NCBI RefSeq assembly: GCF_013390595.1
Contig: NZ_JACAWV010000008.1
Coordinates: forward strand, 744,001 to 808,000
Reading direction: 5' to 3'
Length of the DNA stretch: 64,000 bases
DNA from: Rhizobium sp. RM
GTDB lineage: Bacteria > Pseudomonadota > Alphaproteobacteria > Rhizobiales > Rhizobiaceae
How positions within the stretch are numbered: position 1 is the first letter of the stretch; each line of letters opens with the position of its first letter. The notes beneath the pieces are model-generated. The model was given only the letters and a program-made list of their open reading frames with translations. It was not told the DNA's origin and did not search any database. A program made the position numbers and the translations under genes. Below are positions 57,948 to 64,000 of the stretch, in pieces.

Positions 57948-58848
57948 GGCTGACCTCGCGATGTTTCTGGAGACGTTTGCCGAATGCCTGGCTGGCGCGG
58001 TCGAACATGATGGCGATGGCCACCAGCGCGAAACCGTTCAGGAAACCGATTGTGAAGAACTGATTGTTGATGGCTTGCAGCACGTTTTTGCCAAGACCGC
58101 CGACGCCGACCATGGAGGCCACGACGACCATGGCAAGTGCCATCATGATGGTCTGGTTGATGCCGGTCATGATCGTGGGCAGCGCCAACGGAAGCTGGAC
58201 ATTGAACAGCTTCTGGCGGTTTGACGAACCGAAAGCATCGGCCGCTTCAAGCACTTCACGATCCACCAGCCGGATGCCGAGGCTCGTCAGTCGAATGACC
58301 GGCGGAATGGCGTAGATGACAACCGCGATCAGGCCGGGCACCTTGCCGATGCCGAAGATCACCACGACTGGGATGAGATAAACGAAACTCGGCAACGTCT
58401 GCATCACGTCGAGCACCGGATTGATGATGCGCTGCATGCGATCCGAGCGGCCCATGACGATGCCAAGTGGCAGGCCAATGACCATGGCGATGAGGGTGGC
58501 GATGGCGACAATGGAAAGCGTCGTCATCGCATCACGCCATAGACCAACCGCGCCTATCAGGCAGAGCGAGAGAGCGGTGCCGGCGGTGATGCGGAAACTG
58601 CGACCTGCAAGATGCACAAGGGCGAGAATACAGAGAAAGATGATGATCCATGGCGTCTGGATGAAAAAACGTTCCGATGCGTTCAGGAAGAGCTGCAGCG
58701 GGTGCACGACCGTATCGATGATGTCGCCATAATTGCGAACGATGTCGCGGAACCCGTCATCGATTGTTTTGCGCGCCACGCGCATGGTGCTGTTGCCAAT
58801 AGCCGGAAACTTGCACAGCATGTCCGGCATGTAATCACATAAGGCCAT
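57940..58848 (-). CDS. proW: Betaine/proline-type ABC transporter permease (ProW-like)
   Basis: This is a 302-residue membrane protein with about seven helices and the inner-membrane ABC signature (EAADAFGSSNRQKLFNVQLPLALPTIMTGINQ, matching the EAA-G cytoplasmic loop). VMQTLPSFVYLIPVVVIFG precedes it. It forms the channel with ProV. The cytosolic N-terminal 50 residues (starting MALCDYMPDMLCKFPAIG) are unusual but common in this family. It overlaps proV and is separated from proX by 177 bases with two hairpins. Confidence 0.88.
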   Translation of the reverse strand: MALCDYMPDMLCKFPAIGNSTMRVARKTIDDGFRDIVRNYGDIIDTVVHPLQLFLNASERFFIQTPWIIIFLCILALVHLAGRSFRITAGTALSLCLIGAVGLWRDAMTTLSIVAIATLIAMVIGLPLGIVMGRSDRMQRIINPVLDVMQTLPSFVYLIPVVVIFGIGKVPGLIAVVIYAIPPVIRLTSLGIRLVDREVLEAADAFGSSNRQKLFNVQLPLALPTIMTGINQTIMMALAMVVVASMVGVGGLGKNVLQAINNQFFTIGFLNGFALVAIAIMFDRASQAFGKRLQKHREVSHG

Positions 58849-58906
58849 TATTGTTGTTTTCCTTATTGTCGCTCACGGGAGCGGAGTAGCGGCCGCCAAA
58901 GGGGGC

Positions 58907-59001
58907 GGCATGTCTTGGACATGCCCATAGCCGCTCAAACCACGGGCGGTTTGAAGGGATAGGGGCGAACGAAGGCTTCCGCCGGGTGGTGTTCCCGGCG
59001 G
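58907..59001 (-). terminator. Two intercistronic hairpins between proX and proW
   Basis: Hairpin 1 is GGCATGTC-TTG-GACATGCC (58907-58925). Hairpin 2 is CCGCCGGG / CCCGGCGG (58979-59001) with a 7-base loop. Neither ends in a T-run. Stem-loops after the binding-protein gene of ABC operons often stabilise that part of the mRNA so the binding protein outnumbers the permease, a likely role here; partial termination is the alternative. Confidence 0.6.
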
Positions 59002-59025
59002 CTGCATGGTTTTGTCTGTTCAGGC

Positions 59026-60036
59026 TCAGATCGATGCCTTGATCTTTTCGGCGACTTCCGGCGAAACCCACTTCGTCCAGATTTCCTCGTGGTTTTCGAG
59101 GAAGTACTGTGCGCCGTCTTCGTTGGTGCCCTGATTTTCATCCATCCAGGCAAGGATTTCGGCGACGGTGGTGTTGTCCCACTGGCGCGCCTTGACGTAG
59201 TCGGCAGAGGCGCCGGCCTTTTCGGCAAAGTCCTTGGTCACGACGGTAAACACATCCGCGACCGGATAGGCGTTCGGCTTTGGATCGGCACAATCCACTT
59301 TGGCCGTGCAGGCATCAAAAGCTGCACGATCGAGTTCCACGCCGTCATCCAGCTTTACCATCTCGTATTTGCCGAGGATGGCCGTCGGTGCCCAATAGTA
59401 ACCAAGCCAGCCCTGCTTCTTCTCGAAAGCATTGGCGATGGATCCATCGAGACCTGCGGCAGAGCCGGTGTCGACGAGCGTGAAGCCCTTCTTGTCGCCT
59501 TCGCGCGCCTTGTAGAGGTTAGCCGTCGTCACCTGGCAATTCCAGCCAGACGGGCAATTGTGGACGGCGCCCTTGCTGGCATCTTCCGGGGCAGGGAAGA
59601 GTTCGGGATGCTTCAGTGCGTCCTCGACGGTCTTGATCTCAGGATTTGCGTCTGCAACGAATTTCGGGATCCACCATCCTTCAACGCCGCCGTCAGTCAG
59701 GATTTTGGTGGCTTCAACCAGGCGGCCTTCCTTGATGGCCGCATCGAGCGGATCACGAACGGCGTTGACCCAGAGTTCCGGCGCCATGTCCGGTTGCCCC
59801 TTTTCGTTCATGGAAGCGAAGGTCGGCATGGTATCGCCGCTGACGATGCTGACCGTGCAGTCGTAACCGTTTTCCATGATGAACTTGTCGACATACGCTG
59901 CGACACCGGCCGATGCCCAGTTCATTTCGGCGATGGAGATTGAGCCGCATTCTTCGGCGGCGTTGGCGGAACTTGCTGCACCGGCAGCGACGAAAAAGCC
60001 CGTTACGAGAATGGTCGAGGCGAGGAGTTTCTTCAT
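59026..60036 (-). CDS. proX: Betaine/proline-type ABC transporter substrate-binding protein (ProX-like)
   Basis: This is a 336-residue periplasmic protein. The signal peptide reads MKKLLASTILVTGFFVAAGA, with cleavage after SANA. The mature part starts EECGSISIAEMNWASAGVAAYVDKFI, and has aromatic residues (PELWVNAV, GWWIPKF, SGWNCQV, GYYWAPTAILGKYE) able to form the cation-pi box that binds quaternary ammonium compounds. Four Cys suggest disulphides. It is the first and probably most abundant product of proXWV. Choline, glycine betaine and proline betaine are all possible; sequence cannot decide among Cho, Hut and Pro systems. Confidence 0.88.
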   Translation of the reverse strand: MKKLLASTILVTGFFVAAGAASSANAAEECGSISIAEMNWASAGVAAYVDKFIMENGYDCTVSIVSGDTMPTFASMNEKGQPDMAPELWVNAVRDPLDAAIKEGRLVEATKILTDGGVEGWWIPKFVADANPEIKTVEDALKHPELFPAPEDASKGAVHNCPSGWNCQVTTANLYKAREGDKKGFTLVDTGSAAGLDGSIANAFEKKQGWLGYYWAPTAILGKYEMVKLDDGVELDRAAFDACTAKVDCADPKPNAYPVADVFTVVTKDFAEKAGASADYVKARQWDNTTVAEILAWMDENQGTNEDGAQYFLENHEEIWTKWVSPEVAEKIKASI

Positions 60037-60614
60037 GGTTATAAGACCCCCAAGTCTAATGCAGTGTTTTCAAAAGGCATACCGGGGCACTGCAAAGCCC
60101 GGCCTGCCAGAACATCGGCGCGAAAATCACGATGATTTTCGAAAAGCGCGATGCATTGCGAAACCCACGAAGAACCGTTCATGCCGGTGCTCCAGGGCAG
60201 ACTGACATGGCGCTGGAAAAGCTGGAAAAGACCAGCCGAAAGAATAGTCGCAAGGCAAGCGACGAGAGCGCCGCGAAACCAGCGGCGAAAATGCGCATAA
60301 ATATGTCAACGAGCTGAATAATACGGCTGAAACGTGATATTGCAACCCGAAACGCCGCATTGCTGCCATGCGCATGATTGGCGGAACATTTTCGGGATTC
60401 GATTATACTTTGAATTTTGGTGATTTATTCTTTTTGTTTTCTTGATCTATAAATACAAAAGAATAAAAATTCTACCGTTCAGAATGGAGTGTTTAATATC
60501 CGGCAAGTAGTAAAATTATTTGGAAAAATTGTCTCTCAAAGCGCCATACATCGGAATTTTTTCTCCGACAGTGCGGTGGCGACGGCCCGTTTCGGCCGTC
60601 CGCCACTCTTTTCG
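60037..60614. other. Intergenic region upstream of proX
   Basis: About 580 bases without a convincing gene lie between the proX start and the end of oligopeptidase B. They should hold the proX promoter and the ptrB terminator. I see a CGAAAATCATCGTGATTTTCG dyad region near 60120-60140 and a long bulged hairpin GTGGCGACGGCC / GGCCGTCCGCCAC at 60576-60606, close to the ptrB stop. The 60420-60480 part is strikingly A/T-rich. Short frames here lack codon character. Confidence 0.5.
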
Positions 60615-62714
60615 TCAGATGGCAGTCTTGTTCGCCACCTTCAGCGCGAAGGCATATTCGAAGGCTATTTCTTCAAGCCGCTGGAAACGGCCGGATTTAC
60701 CGCCATGGCCCGCTGCCATATTGGTCTTGAGCAGGATCGGGGCGCTGCCAACGGTCTTTTCGCGCAGCTTCGCCACCCACTTTGTCGGTTCCCAATAGGT
60801 GACGCGTGGATCGGTCAGACCGGAAATGGCAAGGATCGGCGGATAGGGCTTCGCAGCGACATTGTCATACGGCGAATAGGCGGCGATCCACTGATATTCC
60901 TCTTCCGACTCCAGCGGGTTACCCCATTCGGGCCACTCCGGCGGTGTCAGCGGAAGGGTGTCGTCCAGCATTGTGGTGAGAACGTCCACGAAGGGCACTG
61001 CGGCGATAATGCCCGCGAATTTCTCCGGTGCCATGTTGGCGATGGCGCCCATCAGCATGCCGCCTGCCGAACCACCCTCGGCAATGATACCGGCATAGGC
61101 GGTGAAACCTTCCTGAACCAGATAATCCGCGGCCGCGATGAAGTCCTTGAAGGTGTTCTGCTTGTGCTCCATCTTGCCGGTCTCATACCATTCGAAACCC
61201 TTTTCCTTGCCGCCGCGAATATGCGCGATCGCATAAACGAAACCGCGATCTGCCAGCGACAGATTGTTGGTGCTGAAGGAGGCGGGAATGGTGATGCCAT
61301 AGGCGCCATAACCATAGAGCAGGCAAGGTGCCGAGCCGTCGAGCGGGGTGTCCTTGCGATAGAGCAGAGACACCGGCACCAGCGCACCGTCATGCGATGT
61401 GGCCATGACGCGTCGCGTCACATAGTCATCCGGGTTATGGCCTGACGGCACTTCCTGGGTTTTCAGAAGCGTGCGCTCACGTGTCACCATGTTGTAGTCG
61501 AAGAGCTGCGACGGCGTCGTCATCGAGGAGTAGGAGAAACGGATGACGTCGGTATCGTATTCCGCCGCGCCGTGCAGGCCAAGCGAATAGGCTTCTTCAG
61601 CAAAAGCAATGGAATGTTCTTCACCGCTCTGACGATCGCGGATGATGATGCGTGGCAGGCCGTCACGGCGTTCCAGCCAGATCAGGTGACGAGCATAGGC
61701 ATCGACGGAAAGAATGAGGCGGCCTGGTTCATGCGGAACGACTTCCTTCCAGCTTTCCTTGCCGGGGGCAGTGATCGGCGCCTCCATGATCCGGAAATCC
61801 TTGGCATCGCCATCATTGGTCAGAATGAAAAAGACGTCACCGCCTTCAGCCATCGAATATTCGATGCCCTCTTCACGCTCCGCCACGACCTTCGGTTCTG
61901 CAAGCAGGTCTTTCGTGGAGAGAAGACGATATTCGCTCGTCTCATGGTCGTGGATATCGATGAAGATGAAGTCATCGAGCACCGAGGCACCCACGCCCAT
62001 GAAGAAGCCTGGATCTTTCTCTTCGTAAACCAGACGGTCGGCTGACTGCGGTTCGCCGATAATATGGTGGAAGACCTTGGAAGGGCGATGGTTTTCGTCT
62101 TGCAGCGTATAGAAAAAGCTCTTGCCATCGGGTGCCCAGGCACCACCGCCACCGGTGTTTTCGATGACGTCGGTCAGGTCTTCACCTGTTGCCAGATCGC
62201 GGATGCGCAGCGTGAAATATTCCGAGCCCTTGTCGTCGTAGCTCCAGATGCCGCGATTGTGATCGGTGGACTGGTCCAGACCACCAAGACGGAAATAGTC
62301 CTTCCCCTCGGCTTCCTTGTCACCATCAAGCAGAATGTGCTTCTCGCCCCCGTCGCGCGGGGTGCGGAAATAATGCGGCTGCTCGCCACCGGTAACGAAC
62401 AGCGTGCCGTAGGCATAGGGGCCGTCATTGACCGGGACGGAGGAATCGTCCTGCTTGATGCGCCCCTTCATCTCCTCGAACAGCTTTTCCTGCAGCGGCT
62501 TCGTATCGCCCATTGCCGCTTCCATATAGGCATTTTCCGCTTCCAGATGGGTGCGGATGGCCGGGTCCAGAAGGCTGGGGTCCTTGAACATCGCCTGCCA
62601 GTTGTCAGCCCGGAACCAGGCATAGTCGTCAGTGCGGGTAATGCCGTGATGCGTGTCGCTGACCGGCTTTTTTTCAGCGATCGGCGCGGCGGGCAGGTTC
62701 TTGAAAATCGACAA
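60615..62714 (-). CDS. ptrB: Oligopeptidase B (S9A prolyl-oligopeptidase family)
   Basis: This is a protein of about 699 residues. The N-terminal beta-propeller begins with PVSDTHHGITRTDDYAWFRADNWQ, and the C-terminal hydrolase domain has EGGSAGGMLMG (nucleophilic Ser), ISGLTDPRVTYWEPTKW (Asp) and AAGHGGKSGRF (His). FVYAIAHIRGGKEKGFEWYE is another family hallmark. It cleaves short peptides after Arg/Lys in the cytosol. No signal peptide is visible. A TTG at 62714 gives the usual family N-terminus and length; an upstream ATG at 62786 is possible. It is a single gene, not linked with the transporter next door. Confidence 0.88.
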   Translation of the reverse strand: MSIFKNLPAAPIAEKKPVSDTHHGITRTDDYAWFRADNWQAMFKDPSLLDPAIRTHLEAENAYMEAAMGDTKPLQEKLFEEMKGRIKQDDSSVPVNDGPYAYGTLFVTGGEQPHYFRTPRDGGEKHILLDGDKEAEGKDYFRLGGLDQSTDHNRGIWSYDDKGSEYFTLRIRDLATGEDLTDVIENTGGGGAWAPDGKSFFYTLQDENHRPSKVFHHIIGEPQSADRLVYEEKDPGFFMGVGASVLDDFIFIDIHDHETSEYRLLSTKDLLAEPKVVAEREEGIEYSMAEGGDVFFILTNDGDAKDFRIMEAPITAPGKESWKEVVPHEPGRLILSVDAYARHLIWLERRDGLPRIIIRDRQSGEEHSIAFAEEAYSLGLHGAAEYDTDVIRFSYSSMTTPSQLFDYNMVTRERTLLKTQEVPSGHNPDDYVTRRVMATSHDGALVPVSLLYRKDTPLDGSAPCLLYGYGAYGITIPASFSTNNLSLADRGFVYAIAHIRGGKEKGFEWYETGKMEHKQNTFKDFIAAADYLVQEGFTAYAGIIAEGGSAGGMLMGAIANMAPEKFAGIIAAVPFVDVLTTMLDDTLPLTPPEWPEWGNPLESEEEYQWIAAYSPYDNVAAKPYPPILAISGLTDPRVTYWEPTKWVAKLREKTVGSAPILLKTNMAAGHGGKSGRFQRLEEIAFEYAFALKVANKTAI

Positions 62715-62924
62715 GGGAAACTCGCTTTCGTAACAAAAATCAGTCTGCGTTGGCCAAGATGTAGAGTGCGCCTCAAGGCCGATCAAGTTTCAAATCTCCA
62801 CAGGCCTTTGGAGCGGCGGGCACATTTTCGTCAGTTTTCGATCACATTTTGGCAATATGCGGCAAACAAGGCCTCTCGGGTCGCCGTGAGTCGAAAGAAG
62901 AAACGAAAGAATCTGACTGAACCC

Positions 62925-63326
62925 ATGCGAACGCTTTTCCCACTTGTCTTCTCTACCGTGTTTGCCTCCCTGTCTGTTTTGTCCCCAGCCTTTGCAATCG
63001 ACGCCAGCGTCATGCGCCAGTTGAACAAACTTGCGCCGGAGGAGCGTCTTGAGCAGCGCTGCGATATCGAGGCGATGGAACGCATCGCCACGGAACAGAA
63101 AGGCATGCGGCCGGACAAGGTAATCGCCTACACCTTCGGCGATCCGCAGGTCGGCAAGAACTCGATAAAGGCGCCGGGCGCCGCGTTCAGGAGTTCTGGG
63201 GAATGGTACAAGCTGAAATACAAGTGCCAGCTCAAGTCGGATTCTCTCAGCATCCAGTCTTTCGACTACCGCGTCGGTGACAAGATCCCCGAGGCACAGT
63301 GGAAGAAGTTGTATCTTTATGACTGA
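62925..63326 (+). CDS. DUF930 secreted protein
   Basis: This is a 133-residue protein. The signal peptide (LVFSTVFASLSVLSPAFA) is followed by DASVMRQLNKLAPEERLEQRCDIEAMERI, then a PDKVIAYTFGDP segment and WYKLKYKCQLKSDSLSIQSFDYRVG. This matches DUF930, small secreted proteins of Rhizobiales with no known role. Two Cys (QRCDIE, KYKCQL) probably form a disulphide. The ATG at 62925 directly precedes the signal peptide; the long frame upstream is antisense to ptrB. It is monocistronic. Confidence 0.85.
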   Translation: MRTLFPLVFSTVFASLSVLSPAFAIDASVMRQLNKLAPEERLEQRCDIEAMERIATEQKGMRPDKVIAYTFGDPQVGKNSIKAPGAAFRSSGEWYKLKYKCQLKSDSLSIQSFDYRVGDKIPEAQWKKLYLYD

Positions 63327-63359
63327 CCGCTGATATTTTCACGACTACCGGTTTTTGTT

Positions 63360-63387
63360 GACCGCTTCGCTTGTCGGGGCGGTCTTT
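63360..63387 (+). terminator. Weak terminator after DUF930 gene
   Basis: GACCGC / GCGGTC with a 13-base loop is followed by TTTG. The stem is short, so termination may be partial. Confidence 0.4.
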
Positions 63388-63430
63388 GACTTGTACCCCT
63401 TGTTCGGAAGCGAATGCGAGGGGAAGCAGC

Positions 63431-64000
63431 ATGCCATCACGGTTCAAGGGACTTTCGGCATTTCCGATCACACCGGCCGAAGAAAACGGTCGTGTTGATG
63501 CCGAGGCGTTTTCGGCGTTGCTCGAACGTCTTGTTGCCGCCGAAGTCGATTCCGTTGGCATTCTCGGCAGCACCGGCAGCTACATGTATCTGTCCCGGGA
63601 AGAAAAGCGCCGTGCAGTGGAGACTGCGGCCTCCGTCGTCAAGGGTAAGCGTACGCTGATGGCGGGTGTTGGTGCGTTGCGAACGGATGAGGCCGTGACG
63701 CTGGCGAAGGATGCGGAGGCCGCCGGGGCTGACGCCCTGTTGCTGGCGCCGGTGTCCTATACACCGCTGACGCAGGAAGAGGCCTATCATCACTTTGCAG
63801 CGGTTGCGGGGGCGACCGCGCTGCCACTGGCGATCTACAACAATCCAGGCACCACGCGTTTCCTATTCAGCGACGAACTCCTGGTTCGTCTTGCCTATAT
63901 CCCGAACATTCGTGCCATCAAGATGCCGTTGCCGGCCGATCAGGATTTCGCCGCAGAACTTGAGCGGTTACGGCCGAAACTGCCTGACGATTTTGCCATC
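63431..64000 (+). CDS. DapA/N-acetylneuraminate lyase family aldolase (3' end outside window)
   Basis: The frame opens at ATG 63431 and runs off the right edge, with 190 codons present. It is a TIM-barrel Schiff-base lyase: ILGSTGSYMYLSREEKRRAVETAA (pyruvate carboxylate loop, GSTGS here where DapA has GTTGE), LLLAPVSYTPLTQEEAYHHF, IYNNPGTT with catalytic Tyr and AIKMPLPAD with the Schiff-base Lys. The substitutions from classic DapA suggest a catabolic aldolase or dehydratase, not lysine biosynthesis. GAGGGGAAGCAGC precedes the ATG. The C-terminus cannot be seen. Confidence 0.87.
   Translation, partial: MPSRFKGLSAFPITPAEENGRVDAEAFSALLERLVAAEVDSVGILGSTGSYMYLSREEKRRAVETAASVVKGKRTLMAGVGALRTDEAVTLAKDAEAAGADALLLAPVSYTPLTQEEAYHHFAAVAGATALPLAIYNNPGTTRFLFSDELLVRLAYIPNIRAIKMPLPADQDFAAELERLRPKLPDDFAI

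Noticed and set aside
60132-60317. Small rightward frame of 61 codons upstream of proX
   Set aside because: It has no good ribosome site, no codon bias like neighbours and lies in the proX promoter region.
62064-63326. Rightward frame of 420 codons ending at 63326
   Set aside because: Its first two thirds are antisense to oligopeptidase B. Only the last 133 codons from 62925 (signal peptide and DUF930) look genuine.
1-64000. Mobile elements, prophage, tRNA or rRNA genes
   Set aside because: I found no transposase or integrase motif, no terminal inverted repeats, no cloverleaf-compatible tRNA sequence and no rRNA segments. A computed scan for tRNA would be decisive.

Overview
The window reads as a chromosomal segment of an alphaproteobacterium of the Rhizobiaceae, most like Agrobacterium/Rhizobium. 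The basis is gene content: betIBA, an Atu4866-family protein, dmeRF, cbtBA under a cobalamin riboswitch, the divergent ohrR/ohr pair, the (R. etli type) thermolabile asparaginase, and many divergent regulator/enzyme pairs. By eye the base composition is even and moderately GC-rich. I see no rRNA, tRNA, insertion sequence, prophage or CRISPR array. The genus is an inference; no database was searched.

Layout. 1-3 kb: a truncated EAL-CBS-GGDEF c-di-GMP protein, an orphan ParD-like antitoxin and an HdeD-like membrane protein. 3.2-7 kb: betIBA, choline to glycine betaine. 7-12 kb: ClC exchanger, DUF3750 protein, asparaginase, two GST-fold proteins. 12-15 kb: MarR/DHA2 efflux pair with a two-site operator, and a membrane diguanylate cyclase. 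15-18 kb: ligase-associated exonuclease plus ATP-dependent DNA ligase. 18-24 kb: Tat-exported hydrolase, DXD glycosyltransferase, a Zn/Cd P-type ATPase behind a MerR-type promoter, and two tandem L,D-transpeptidases. 24-30 kb: ohrR/ohr, an Xre-RES toxin-antitoxin pair, and a MarR-controlled stress cluster (YciI, DUF899, DUF1579, VOC). 30-41 kb: LysR-SDR-Atu4866, MBL hydrolase, HerA-like ATPase, HxlR-SDR-AraC-LysE, aldo/keto reductase, bestrophin, and a WYL regulator with a VOC protein. 41-49 kb: methyltransferase, class IV aminotransferase, LysR, GNAT, sodB, phosphoesterase, a second WYL-LysE pair, and two c-type cytochromes. 49.8-51.6 kb: cobalamin riboswitch-cbtB-cbtA-DUF1488-like. 51.6-56.6 kb: DJ-1, GNAT, prolyl aminopeptidase, a ZntR-like MerR, and dmeRF flanked by two small proteins sharing a motif. 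56.8-60 kb: proVWX-type betaine transporter. 60.6-64 kb: oligopeptidase B, DUF930 protein, and the start of a DapA-family lyase.

How the genes fit together. Three themes recur. Osmoprotection: betIBA makes glycine betaine and proVWX can import it. Metal homeostasis: the Zn/Cd ATPase, a ZntR-like activator, dmeRF for Co/Ni export and cbtBA for Co uptake under B12 control. Oxidative and chemical stress: ohr, sodB, GSTs, VOC proteins, MarR-controlled efflux and the DUF899 cluster. Many operators are visible as palindromes between divergent genes.

Nothing here is clearly a wholly new system. The best candidates for undescribed biology are the pair of motif-sharing small proteins around dmeRF, the third gene of the cobalt operon, the duplicated MarR operator, and the EAL-CBS-GGDEF protein with its promoter inverted repeat.
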